Assembly: GCA_937927435.1 (NCBI GenBank) | Contig: CALBDW010000046.1 | Span: 1-20,685 of the forward strand | Direction: 5' to 3' | Length of the DNA stretch: 20,685 nt | From: an uncultured Bdellovibrionales bacterium | GTDB taxonomy: Bacteria > Bdellovibrionota > Bdellovibrionia > Bdellovibrionales > JAMPXM01 | Shown: positions 6,118 to 14,298 of the stretch, in pieces | Position numbering within the stretch: position 1 is the first letter of the stretch | Layout: the number at the start of each line of letters is the position of its first letter | Made by a program: the position numbers and the translations under genes | The notes under the pieces: model-generated | What the model was told of the DNA's origin: nothing | Databases searched by the model: none | What the model saw: the letters and a program-made list of their open reading frames with translations, nothing else

Positions 6118-6671
6118 GAGAAACCGGTCTCTACGAATTGAGTTTCACCTACCGCTTTGAAGCCGCCCATCGATTCACTGGCAGCTGCTCCCAAGCGTGC
6201 GCGACTCCCCACGGCCACACGTGGTACGCCAAGGCGCTTTTCGAGGCCGGTGAAAACTCATTAGACCGGCAAAACGACATGGTCATGGAGTTTTCGCGAC
6301 TCAAGACTAACTGGAAACGCTTCATTCAAGGAACAGTCGATCATAGCTTCATGCACCACTATCAAGACCCGATTTTGCCGGCGCTCAAGGAACACATCCC
6401 GGGCTTCCGCGGCCTTCCCTTCCCGGGAGACCCGACGACGGAACTGATCGCCGCCTTGTTTTATGCGAAACTAAAGGTCATGCACGAGTCGCTACCGGGC
6501 TTCGGCCATATCCGACCAGCCGGGGTGGTCATTCGTGAAACACCGACGAATCAGATCATTTTCCGCGCCTCAGACGACGGAAAATCGCAGCTCATCGAAC
6601 GCGTGAACGCATCGTTCAACGGATGGTGGCAAAATCCCGACCCAGAGGCGCGAGAACTCAGTCTCTTGTAA
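6114..6671 (+). CDS. 6-pyruvoyl/6-carboxy-tetrahydropterin synthase (PTPS/QueD family), canonical active site
   Basis: This encodes 185 residues, beginning at ATG 6114-6116, which overlaps the stop of the upstream paralog (ATGA), a sign of translational coupling. Zinc ligands are H19 (FEAAHRF) and H33, H35 in CATPHGHTW. The CxxxHGH motif supplies catalytic C29, the Asp-His pair is D76-H77 (VDHSFMHH), and E142 in VIRETPTN should hold the pterin. Such enzymes act on 7,8-dihydroneopterin triphosphate, giving 6-carboxytetrahydropterin (QueD, queuosine route) or 6-pyruvoyltetrahydropterin (biopterin route). No other queuosine, folate or biopterin gene lies next to it, so I cannot choose between them. 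The end of the chain is a Trp/Asn/Pro-rich tail not usual in QueD. Confidence 0.87.
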   Translation: MRETGLYELSFTYRFEAAHRFTGSCSQACATPHGHTWYAKALFEAGENSLDRQNDMVMEFSRLKTNWKRFIQGTVDHSFMHHYQDPILPALKEHIPGFRGLPFPGDPTTELIAALFYAKLKVMHESLPGFGHIRPAGVVIRETPTNQIIFRASDDGKSQLIERVNASFNGWWQNPDPEARELSLL

Positions 6672-6702
6672 TCTCGCACCCCTTGGTTTCGGTCGGAGAA
6701 AA

Positions 6703-7779
6703 TCAATTCTGAAACTGAGGAAGCGGCACCGGCAAGCGGCCGATCTCGGGCACCGGTTGTGGACCGCGTTTTCTGAAAGCAGGAACATTGAGCCGCTGTG
6801 AAAGAAAATCGGCAACGTAATCGAAGTAGAAGAACGCCACCCCGATCACAGTCGGCACGTGGCCCACGTTGAAGTACGTGTGCTTCGGTGAACCGAACGC
6901 CCTGAACAAGTCTTCCTGCACGAGCGTGGGCACCGTTGTATCTGCCTTCGAAAGTACCATGAAGAGCTTTTCCCGATGAGCGAAGCGCGTGAAATAAAGA
7001 GGATCGAACTTCATGGTCTCGCGAAGCTTATCTTCATATTGTTCGAGGTCAGTCCAGCCTTCAGCCGCCATCCGCAGATCGCGGAGTTCCGAGAGCCTGT
7101 CGTTATCGGTGTAGGCGATCGTGTACGGAAGGTTCCCGCCCCCGACAACGATCACGAAGGAATTAATCCGCTCCGTCTCGACACCGGCCAAGAAGGAGGT
7201 CGTGATTCCTCCCAAGCTCGATCCGATCATGACGATCTTCCGCCGATCAAAATACGGAGTCGCTTCGATATAATCGATCAGCGTTCGAACCGCGAGGATC
7301 GCACGGCGGTTGTTGAGATCTTCAAAACCCCAAAACGGAATGACCTCCGGCACGGTGTTTTGGTTCACATCCGTCACGATCGAAGCGATGTTCATCGCGC
7401 AGAGGTTAGCCGTGATGGTGCGTTCGACTGCCGTCACGCCTTCCATCGTCGGAACGACCATCGCCACAGGCACAGGCCGTTTCGAATCAGGCCGGATCAT
7501 GACAAATTCGAAATCCCGCGACTCCATCGTCAACGGGTCATCTACCGTCAACGTGATCGTGCTTTTGCGACACCCGGAGAACCAGCCGTTCGATCGTTCC
7601 ACGGCTTTTCCGGCCCAAGGCATGTGTTGCAACTGCTTGAGCCGTTCGTACACTTCAAAATCGCTGATTGAATTTAACGGTTTGGCGTCGGCTGTCGCGC
7701 CAAGAAGCAACGAAAGCCCCAGAACTGCACCCACGGTTTTGTGAACCGAGCGCATAATGGAAGTTCCACGCACGAGCAT
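6703..7779 (-). CDS. Secreted alpha/beta hydrolase
   Basis: This encodes 358 residues. ATG 7777-7779 is chosen because GGAGGGGGG lies at good distance before it; the inner ATG at 7755 has a weaker site. Residues 1-32 form a signal peptide (hydrophobic LGLSLLLGA, end ADA). The alpha/beta-hydrolase fold shows a catalytic triad: nucleophile S188 in IGSSLGG, acid D280 in SKADTTVP, and H307 in FNVGHVPTV. The segment PVAMVVPTMEG fits the strand and loop that make the oxyanion hole. The natural substrate is not evident; esterase or peptidase-like activity in the periplasm or outside the cell is the family expectation. The mature tail (about 330-358) is Pro-rich and may be a linker or disordered. It is convergent with the PTPS pair, 31 bases apart, without a clear terminator in between. 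Confidence 0.82.
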   Translation of the reverse strand: MLVRGTSIMRSVHKTVGAVLGLSLLLGATADAKPLNSISDFEVYERLKQLQHMPWAGKAVERSNGWFSGCRKSTITLTVDDPLTMESRDFEFVMIRPDSKRPVPVAMVVPTMEGVTAVERTITANLCAMNIASIVTDVNQNTVPEVIPFWGFEDLNNRRAILAVRTLIDYIEATPYFDRRKIVMIGSSLGGITTSFLAGVETERINSFVIVVGGGNLPYTIAYTDNDRLSELRDLRMAAEGWTDLEQYEDKLRETMKFDPLYFTRFAHREKLFMVLSKADTTVPTLVQEDLFRAFGSPKHTYFNVGHVPTVIGVAFFYFDYVADFLSQRLNVPAFRKRGPQPVPEIGRLPVPLPQFQN

Positions 7780-8012
7780 CCTAGCCCCCCTCCGAAGAAT
7801 CCCCGTCCCTGCGAATCGTCAAGTGGCTCGCACCGTCACTTCCCGCCGCCACCCCCTCGACAGCGGTAAATACACGATGCCACTCGACAAAAACGTAATA
7901 CGGCCCTATTTGTACGCAAGAAAAAAGTGCGCAACGCTCCGAGTTAATAGCGCCGGCGCATCAAACCAAGTGGCGTCACTAATGGCTTTTTTGTTTAGGA
8001 ATGCGGTTGGTT

Positions 8013-8681
8013 TCACCAACTGTAGTTCAAGAGAAGGGAGCTTCTCGCATCCTGCGAGTCATGTCGCAAGTTCATATCCCAATGACTGTTAATCGGACGC
8101 ACGAGGTCCCAACGGACATTGGATCCTTCAAAGGAACACGTCACATGAGTGTCATGACCGAAATCCATTTCCAGCCGGTTGATAGAGGTAAACTTCATGG
8201 ACTTCGGCATAAGAACCGACCAGCCGGCTTCGCGCTTAACTTCGCTCGGCTCAGGAGTTTGAGTCACGCGTTGAGGGCTACCCGCTTCACCTGCTTCATC
8301 CTGCGATTCGAAATACATCAATCGATTTAAACCACGATTGAGTTGCCGCACGAGTTTCTCATCGGCTCCGCCCGTCAGTCGATGAGCCTGTTGTCTGAGC
8401 CATTCCTCCCCGGTCATCGCAGGCTGGTCAACTTGTCCTGCGGACAAAGCGGCATCGCGCTCCTCCCACTCGCGCGGCCGCGGCGGGGCGAGTTCGCGCA
8501 CATCGATTGACCCGTCATAAGGGTTGACGATTCGTGCCTCAGCAACTGTAAACCTCGGCTTTAATCCCTTTAAGGAGACTCGCTCGAAGTTCTGGAACAA
8601 GATCAGCAAGAGACCAGTCACCAAGACGAAACAGGAGGCCATCGCTTTCTTTTTGAGACTCTTGCGACACTCTGGAGTCAT
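8013..8681 (-). CDS. Single-helix exported protein with beta-strand-like aromatic tail, function unknown
   Basis: This gives 222 residues from ATG 8679-8681, preceded by the purine-rich AAAGAGAG site; an upstream in-frame ATG at 8729 lacks one. A basic start (KSLKKKAMAS) and one hydrophobic segment (about 15-30) form a signal anchor or signal peptide. The middle is charged and likely helical (EEWLRQQAHRL, EKLVRQLNRGLNRLMYF). The final 60 residues look like beta-strands and end in SSLLLNYSW, with alternating hydrophobic residues and a terminal aromatic, similar to the C-terminal signal of outer-membrane proteins; the whole chain is too short on strands for a classical barrel. I do not recognise the family. 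It is followed, on the same strand, by the secreted hydrolase 233 bases later. Confidence 0.7.
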   Translation of the reverse strand: MTPECRKSLKKKAMASCFVLVTGLLLILFQNFERVSLKGLKPRFTVAEARIVNPYDGSIDVRELAPPRPREWEERDAALSAGQVDQPAMTGEEWLRQQAHRLTGGADEKLVRQLNRGLNRLMYFESQDEAGEAGSPQRVTQTPEPSEVKREAGWSVLMPKSMKFTSINRLEMDFGHDTHVTCSFEGSNVRWDLVRPINSHWDMNLRHDSQDARSSLLLNYSW

Positions 8682-8723
8682 ACTCTCTTTATTATCGGAT
8701 AAGAAACGGGTTTCCGAAACCAA

Positions 8724-8740
8724 AGCCAAGACACTTGGCT
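8724..8740 (-). terminator. Hairpin after the CBS-domain gene
   Basis: On the minus strand AGCCAAG-TGT-CTTGGCT forms a perfect 7-bp stem with a 3-base loop and is followed by TTGGTTTC, a weak, interrupted T-stretch. It lies about 84 bases after the CBS gene's stop and before the next minus gene, so it is a plausible but imperfect terminator. Confidence 0.4.
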
Positions 8741-8823
8741 CCGATTTCGATCACCGCGTCTCAGAACGAGACAATTTCGCGCGAGTGGTTAAAGAGACCT
8801 CAACCGATGCACCGAGGGCATGT

Positions 8824-9234
8824 TCACGCCGTTACCGGGCCTGCCAGCACCTGGTTCAGCGCTCGAAGCGCATCGATCCAAGTGAAGATGCCGACCAGCT
8901 TCTCACCTTCGCAAACAAGAGCGCTTCCGTAGTGATGCGCCTCCATTTCGCGGCAAACCTCTGCCAAAAAATCATTGGGTGAAACAACGTAAGGATCCGG
9001 CGTAAAAGCTTCGGCAACCATTGTCTTCTCCGGATCGACATCCCGGAACGATTCGACCAGCTTGATATCACGGTCCGACAGAATGCCGACCAGTTTTCCC
9101 CCGGCCAGCACCGGCAGGTGCTGCACCCCGTGTTCAAGCATCATTTTTTCGGCTTTGGCCAAGCTCTGATCGATCCCGATCGTGTGCGGAAAAGGCGTCA
9201 TAAACTCCCTGACGGTCGGATTGGTGTCGGTCAT
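8824..9234 (-). CDS. Two-CBS-domain protein
   Basis: This encodes 136 residues. ATG 9232-9234 is preferred over the in-frame GTG at 9241-9243 because AGGAG lies eight bases before the ATG. The chain is two tandem CBS domains and little else: VREFMTPFPHTI with HGVQHLPVLAGGKLVGILSDRDI (first), and TPDPYVVSPNDF with EMEAHHYGSALVCEGEKLVGIFTWIDALRAL (second). Such pairs form a Bateman module that usually binds adenine nucleotides and acts as an energy or metabolite sensor, alone or on a partner protein. No partner is obvious; the divergent neighbour is an adenosine-deaminase relative. The promoter lies in the shared region; a TACAAT box is visible on the minus strand near 9290 but without a good -35. 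Confidence 0.88.
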   Translation of the reverse strand: MTDTNPTVREFMTPFPHTIGIDQSLAKAEKMMLEHGVQHLPVLAGGKLVGILSDRDIKLVESFRDVDPEKTMVAEAFTPDPYVVSPNDFLAEVCREMEAHHYGSALVCEGEKLVGIFTWIDALRALNQVLAGPVTA

Positions 9235-9265
9235 GGCATTCACTCCTGGTCAATCCGTCTCATAA

Positions 9266-9277
9266 GGACTATAGTCC
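9266..9277. repeat. 12-base perfect palindrome between the CBS and deaminase-like genes
   Basis: GGACTATAGTCC is a perfect 12-base palindrome in the divergent intergenic region, between a TACAAT sequence (minus, near 9290) and the CBS start codon. Its position suits an operator for the CBS gene, but a chance palindrome is possible. Confidence 0.3.
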
Positions 9278-9361
9278 AGCCCGCATCCTATTGTATTTCG
9301 AATTTTCTGCGCGAATTGAGACAATAAATGTGTTTTTCCATGTAAGAACGGAGTAATAAAC

Positions 9362-11005
9362 GTGCGCCTTGCCAAAAGCAGCTCACTGATCGACGAACTC
9401 TTCAAAGCCCTGGTCGAAATCATCTCCGAAACCAACGGCATCAATCTTTCCGACACACTCGAACTGATGGCGAATTCGGACCGCGTGCGGCAGAACCATC
9501 TGGTACAAAAACTCACCATCGAGTTCCGGAACCTGCTCTTCCAATTCCAAGCCGACCAGATCGAAATGGACACCCTGCTGCAGCATCCGATGGCGCAGGC
9601 GCTTTTCCTGTTCTTTAAGAACTTCCCGCTCCCCTACCGGGACGAACACACGCATCTGACCGGCGCGCTTTCGGCGGAGTTCATTTATCCGCGCCTCATG
9701 GCGCTACTTGAGGGCCCCAATAAGGCCGTTTATGAGCAGAAGATCAAATCGATCTACGGCCCCGACAGCTTGCCGATCAAAAGTGTTGAGGACATCGACC
9801 GGTTGATCAAGCTCAAGGCCGACGAACGCTTCAGCCGCTATCTCAGCATCCTCATGCTGCCGAAACTTTTGCTCGTGAACCGCCAAGCGCATCGCGACGC
9901 CGCTTACCACATGGCGAAAGAGCTTTACCACAAGTACAACGTCGGCTTTATCCGGTTGAAGTTCACGCTCTCGCGCGCTTCCGCCGACGAAGCCGAGCAA
10001 GTGCCCGGACTTGAAAGCCTCACCGAAGAAGATGTGGTTCTCGGCCTTTATGAAGGCTTTATGGATTTCAAACGCGAGGTTCCGAGCTGGGATTTCATTC
10101 TCTCCCCCAGCTTCCGCAAAGAAGCCGCCGCTTACGACCCGAAAAAATATCCGTCGAAGAAGGAACATTTTCTCGCGCAGGTCGACACCATCCTCGAGCT
10201 CATCGACAAACACCCGCAACTTGCGCCTTACATGGTCGAAGTGGACACGGTCGGTAACGAATCCGAACTCTACCGCAAGTCGCACTTCATGGACATGAAG
10301 TACGGCTTCCGCAAGCTCCAGTACCGTGGCTTCCGGCTGCGCAGCCACCACGGCGAAATCTGGAAGACATTAAGACGCGGTATTCAGGCCGTCGATAACG
10401 CCATGAACATCTGGCGGATCGACACACTCGAACACGGCCTTTCTCTCGGCATCAACCCGAACTTCTACTTCCACTCACTTTACCAACGCGTGCTCAAGTG
10501 GAACCGCCGCGGCGAACCCATCCGTCCCGGCTCACAAGAATACAACGAAGTGATGGAAATGGACTGGATGGACCACAGCCTTCACGTCCGCGACAAATTG
10601 ATCAACGGCGAGCAGCTGAACGAGGAGGAGGTCCGGCTCTTCACGAAAGCGAAGTTTCATACGGCCCGCGAAGTCGAGATCTACCAGCACGACGTGCTCA
10701 ACCGGATGATCGATAAAGGTGTCTCTCTCGTTTCGCTGCCTTCGAGCAATAACCGCCTGACGAACGCGGTCGAAGATTTCAAGGACCATCCTTTCTCTTG
10801 GTGGGAAAAGAAAGGTGTCGTTCTCGGGATCGGCACCGACAACTACGTGACACTGAACACGAATTTCATCCAGGAGCTTCTCATCATCCTCTTCTCCGAC
10901 CCGCAGGATTTGAAGATCACAAAGCTCCTCATGGTCGCCACGGGCGAAGATCGGCGCGCGTACTTAAGCCACCTGCTCTGGCAAATGAGGAAGCTGATCA
11001 GCTGA
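9362..11005 (+). CDS. Adenosine-deaminase-like amidohydrolase, enlarged form
   Basis: This encodes 547 residues, starting at GTG 9362-9364 with GGAG eight bases upstream. The metal and catalytic motifs of the adenosine/AMP deaminase family are visible: HTHLTG (96-101), HHGE (329-332, equal to the HAGE motif with the catalytic Glu), DTLEHG (354-359, active-site His), SLPSSNN (458-464, equal to CPxSN) and GTDN (491-494, where ADA has TDD). D493 should bind zinc, but the next Asp, which contacts the substrate in ADA, is Asn494. ADA is about 350 residues; here there are about 90 extra at the N-terminus, and about 100 residues between HG and SLPSSN instead of about 25. A purine or aminopurine deaminase acting in the cytoplasm is likely, but the substrate may differ. 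It is divergent from a CBS-domain gene and convergent with the debranching-enzyme gene. Confidence 0.85.
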   Translation: MRLAKSSSLIDELFKALVEIISETNGINLSDTLELMANSDRVRQNHLVQKLTIEFRNLLFQFQADQIEMDTLLQHPMAQALFLFFKNFPLPYRDEHTHLTGALSAEFIYPRLMALLEGPNKAVYEQKIKSIYGPDSLPIKSVEDIDRLIKLKADERFSRYLSILMLPKLLLVNRQAHRDAAYHMAKELYHKYNVGFIRLKFTLSRASADEAEQVPGLESLTEEDVVLGLYEGFMDFKREVPSWDFILSPSFRKEAAAYDPKKYPSKKEHFLAQVDTILELIDKHPQLAPYMVEVDTVGNESELYRKSHFMDMKYGFRKLQYRGFRLRSHHGEIWKTLRRGIQAVDNAMNIWRIDTLEHGLSLGINPNFYFHSLYQRVLKWNRRGEPIRPGSQEYNEVMEMDWMDHSLHVRDKLINGEQLNEEEVRLFTKAKFHTAREVEIYQHDVLNRMIDKGVSLVSLPSSNNRLTNAVEDFKDHPFSWWEKKGVVLGIGTDNYVTLNTNFIQELLIILFSDPQDLKITKLLMVATGEDRRAYLSHLLWQMRKLIS

Positions 11006-11012
11006 GCGCATG

Positions 11013-13196
11013 TCATTTCTCGACGGAAACAGAAATCCCGGCGGCGCGCCGGGAGATCTGGACACTCACGTCGCTGTGGTAGTTTTGCACGACGAGGTCC
11101 ATCGTCTGATCACCGAGTTCAAGACCAGCGATTTTCAGGGTCTCGATGTAATCCGGCAACCGCGGATACGTGAACCGCACTTTCTTTTTCACCATGTTGA
11201 TATCAAGCCCCAAGAGCGCCTGCACCAGCAAATAAACGCTTCCAGCGGCCCACGCCTGGGGCGCGCATGCGTGTGGATAGAGTGTCGGCGCCTCGCCTTC
11301 TCGGCGCTTAAATCCGCAGAAAACTTCCGGCATCCGCATGAGTTCCATATAGTTGACGGCTTTCCGTAAACCGCTGAAGAGACGCTCGACCTCGTCGGCG
11401 AATCCGTACTTCGCCATCCCCCAGGCGATCAGCGCCACGTCATGCGGCCAAACAGTACCATTGTGATAGGACATCGGATTGTAGCGAGCGGCGTCGGTCG
11501 CGATCGTACGGATGCCCCAACCGGAAAAGCTGTCCGGCTGCATGAGAGTCGCCACAAGCGTTTTCGCACGTTCAGGCTTCACAATCCCCGTAAACAGGCA
11601 TTGCCCTGCGTTCGAACTCTTCACCCGACAAGGACGTTTTTCTCCGTCGAGCGCGAGCGCGTAGGTTCCAAGGTCCTCAAGCCAAAACACGCGATCAAAT
11701 CGCTCGCGCAACTCCTCGGCGTCTTTCCGCAGCCGTTCTGCAAGTTCGCGTTTTCCCATCACCTCGGCGAGTTCAGCGCCCTCGAGCCTGGCCAGATACG
11801 CGTAACCTTGAACCTCGCACAAAGCGATCGGACCAGCGGCGTCCGAACCATCCGCGTGAAAAACGGAATCGAATGAGTCCTTCCAGCCTTGCTGGACGAG
11901 ACCCACCGGGCTTTCCCTCTGGTATTCAATAAAACCGTCGCCGTCGAGATCACCGTATTCATAAAGCCACTTGATCGCGAGTTCGTAATTCGGCCAAAGA
12001 TCTTTCAGAAGCTTCAGGTCGTTCGTACGCCGATGGTAGGCACCGGCGAGAATAAGGAAAAGCGGTGTCGAATCGACGCTACCGTAGTAACACCCGAACG
12101 GAATTTCTTTCAGCGCCGCCATTTCTCCGAGACGCATCTCGTGGAGAATTTTTCCTGGAGTCGCGTCGCGCTCCGGGACGTGCGCTTTCGCCTGCGTACG
12201 GGCGAGAAACCTCAAAACCCCTTCAGCCAGATGCGGGTTGGCCCACAAGCACTCCAAGGCTGTAACGAGGCCGTCCCGCCCGAACGGTGTGCAGAACCAC
12301 GGAATCCCGGCATAGGGGTAGAGCTCGCCTTGCCCCATCACGGTCGTTAACATCACGAGATCGTCGGCCGAACGGCGGATCCAAGCGTCGAATTGTTCGT
12401 TCGACGAAACGATCGTGCAGAAATTGCGTCGACCGGCGGCGTGATCGGTGCGCACACGCGCGATGGCCCGCTCGTACTCAATGTGTTGAGGCGATTCTCC
12501 CTCTTCGTGAAACCAAATCTCCGTATCGAGGACATAGCGGCCTCGTGCAGGGATTTTGACCGCGAGCCGCAGAGTGTTCCCGTCTTGAACGAACTTTTGG
12601 CCCTTGACTTTAAGCGTCGTGATTCTCCGGACCTTGTCGAGTCCCAGATAAACGAAAACAGCGGAATCGCCTTCGCAACGCAACGGCTGGATGACACCGT
12701 GTTGAACGCGTTTCGTTCCCCGCACTTCAAAAATATCTTTAAAGTCAGCTCCGATCCGAAACGAGAGTGTTGTTTCGAGATCTTCGCTTCCGTAATTAAC
12801 GATATTGATCCGTTCAAAGCACCGCGAATCAAGAAGGAATTTTTCGCGATGGATATGCAGAGTCCCCTTTGGAATGAACACGGGACCTTCGGGGTCGATA
12901 TCATGATTGGTCATGTCGACTTTCAGTAAACCGTTATCATCCCTCAAAATGGAGTTCAAAAGAAGCGGACGTTTTTCCTCCCCCATGAGAAGCTCGAATC
13001 GCGAAAGATAGCGAGTTCCGCGATGATAGATACCGGCTTCCGCATGCGTGACGGGCCGCACGTCCCCATAAGAATCAAAGATGCCGAACGTTTCGCCCTG
13101 TTTGAGCACCCGCGTTTCACGATCCGCGAGCACAGAGGTGGCGAGGACGTAATACTGGTCCGCCACTTCAATGACGTCACGGGGAACCGACTTCAT
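11013..13196 (-). CDS. Glycogen-debranching-type amylo-alpha-1,6-glucosidase
   Basis: This encodes 727 residues; the GGGAGG site is six bases before ATG 13194-13196. Residues 1 to about 235 form the beta-rich N-terminal domain of bacterial glycogen-debranching-type enzymes (GETFGIFDSYGDV, GIYHRGTRYLSRFELL). From about 260 onward is the (alpha/alpha)6-barrel glucosidase domain with FCTPFGRDGLVTALECLW (301-318), QQGWKDSFDSV (435-445) and HNGTVWPHDVALIAWGM (578-594). The conserved acidic residues in those motifs make it a probable active glycoside hydrolase of the GH63-like/debranching group, cleaving alpha-1,6-linked glucose in alpha-glucans. There is no signal peptide, so it is cytoplasmic. 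Its start overlaps the end of the upstream glycosyltransferase gene by 20 bases, indicating one operon. Confidence 0.9.
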   Translation of the reverse strand: MKSVPRDVIEVADQYYVLATSVLADRETRVLKQGETFGIFDSYGDVRPVTHAEAGIYHRGTRYLSRFELLMGEEKRPLLLNSILRDDNGLLKVDMTNHDIDPEGPVFIPKGTLHIHREKFLLDSRCFERINIVNYGSEDLETTLSFRIGADFKDIFEVRGTKRVQHGVIQPLRCEGDSAVFVYLGLDKVRRITTLKVKGQKFVQDGNTLRLAVKIPARGRYVLDTEIWFHEEGESPQHIEYERAIARVRTDHAAGRRNFCTIVSSNEQFDAWIRRSADDLVMLTTVMGQGELYPYAGIPWFCTPFGRDGLVTALECLWANPHLAEGVLRFLARTQAKAHVPERDATPGKILHEMRLGEMAALKEIPFGCYYGSVDSTPLFLILAGAYHRRTNDLKLLKDLWPNYELAIKWLYEYGDLDGDGFIEYQRESPVGLVQQGWKDSFDSVFHADGSDAAGPIALCEVQGYAYLARLEGAELAEVMGKRELAERLRKDAEELRERFDRVFWLEDLGTYALALDGEKRPCRVKSSNAGQCLFTGIVKPERAKTLVATLMQPDSFSGWGIRTIATDAARYNPMSYHNGTVWPHDVALIAWGMAKYGFADEVERLFSGLRKAVNYMELMRMPEVFCGFKRREGEAPTLYPHACAPQAWAAGSVYLLVQALLGLDINMVKKKVRFTYPRLPDYIETLKIAGLELGDQTMDLVVQNYHSDVSVQISRRAAGISVSVEK

Positions 13197-14286
13197 TCAT
13201 CCCTCCCCGCCAATCCAATCGCGCCGCGACCGCCGGCGAAGCGTGCGGCTGTTGCGATTTTTGAGCGATCACTCGGCGGTACACGTCGAGATAGTCTTTC
13301 GCCATACGCCTTGACGAGAAACGGGACTCGAAATCGCGCCGGCAAACCCGTCGCGAAATCGCGCGACGGTAAAGAATGGCGTCGACGGCTTCGCAGGCTT
13401 CATCGACCGAATTGACGATGAAACCGGTTTCTTCATTCCGAATCACTTCGGGAACCGATCCCGCTCCATAAGCAATCACAGGTGTTCCGGCCGCTAGCGC
13501 TTCGATCATGACGATGCCGAAGGGCTCGGGCCAGCGGATCGGGAACAGCAGCGCCGAAGCGCCGCCGAGAAAGTCCGGCTTTTCGCGGTCGCTGATCTCG
13601 CCGATGAACTCCACCCAGGGTGAACTCAACTGCGCCTCAAGAGATTTGGCGTAATTCTTCTCGCTTTCGTCTATTTTGGCGGCGATTTGGAGTTTAAGAC
13701 CGGTTTTGCGCGCGATTTCAATCGCGTCTTCCACACCTTTTTCGGGACTGATTCTTCCGAGAAATGCCAGATAACCTTCCGGCTTGGGATAGAAAGGAAT
13801 GAGATTTAGGGGTAGACCATGATAAACATTCCCGACCCAGTTCTGTGCGGGAAGCGGCCTCCTTTGGTTTAAGGAAATCGAAACAAGCGGCGTATCCCTG
13901 AACTCACGAAAGAGATCGGCATATTCGGGTAAATCCAGCCGGCCGTGCATCGTCGTCACGACGGGAACCGGAAGATCCCTGACAATGCCGAAATGCAAGT
14001 ATTCCGTGTGAAAATGAATGATGTCGAAATTTTCGGCCAAGGCTTTCACGCGCTCGAACATATAGATGTGGGGCGCGATCGTTTCCTTCACTTGTCCGAG
14101 GCGTAGCGCCTCACTAAACCCCGGCACCAGCTCCGCCGACGAGACCGAATCGCCGCTCGCGAAAAGCGTGACCTCATGTCCCATGCGACAAAGTTCTTCG
14201 GCGAGGTTGTAAACAACGCGCTCCGTGCCCCCGTAAAGCCTTGGGGGCACACTCTCATACAAAGGTGAGACCTGTGCGATCCTCAT
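13177..14286 (-). CDS. GT4-family glycosyltransferase
   Basis: This gives 369 residues from ATG 14284-14286, which places MRIAQVSPLYESVPP at the N-terminus as is usual for this family; an in-frame ATG at 14296-14298 adds four residues and lacks a ribosome binding site. GGTERVV (about 20-26) and HFHTEYLH (about 91-98) belong to the N-terminal Rossmann domain. LAFLGRISPEKGVEDAI (about 174-190) and EPFGIVMIEALAAG (about 254-267, the E-x7-E motif) define the C-terminal nucleotide-sugar-binding domain of GT-B retaining enzymes. The gene lies directly upstream of, and overlaps by 20 bases, the alpha-glucan debranching enzyme, a pairing I associate with storage-glucan or related glucoside metabolism. 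The donor (ADP- or UDP-glucose) cannot be read from the sequence. Confidence 0.88.
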   Translation of the reverse strand: MRIAQVSPLYESVPPRLYGGTERVVYNLAEELCRMGHEVTLFASGDSVSSAELVPGFSEALRLGQVKETIAPHIYMFERVKALAENFDIIHFHTEYLHFGIVRDLPVPVVTTMHGRLDLPEYADLFREFRDTPLVSISLNQRRPLPAQNWVGNVYHGLPLNLIPFYPKPEGYLAFLGRISPEKGVEDAIEIARKTGLKLQIAAKIDESEKNYAKSLEAQLSSPWVEFIGEISDREKPDFLGGASALLFPIRWPEPFGIVMIEALAAGTPVIAYGAGSVPEVIRNEETGFIVNSVDEACEAVDAILYRRAISRRVCRRDFESRFSSRRMAKDYLDVYRRVIAQKSQQPHASPAVAARLDWRGGMNEVGSP

Positions 14287-14298
14287 TTTTCCGTCCAT

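Noticed and set aside
7950..7959. GCGCCGGCGC palindrome
   Set aside because: Ten bases of pure GC symmetry in GC-rich DNA with no promoter elements beside it; likely chance.
8006..8020. GTTGGT-TTC-ACCAAC hairpin at the end of the gene 8013-8681
   Set aside because: On the minus strand no T-run follows, and the nearby T-run lies on the wrong side for a plus-strand terminator.
9704..10351. 215-residue minus-strand open frame inside the deaminase-like gene
   Set aside because: Shadow of a high-GC coding strand; no start signal or motif.
11036..11054. TCCCGGCG-GCG-CGCCGGGA hairpin as terminator of the deaminase-like gene
   Set aside because: The 8-bp stem is strong, but there is no T-run after it on either strand and it codes for the end of the debranching enzyme.
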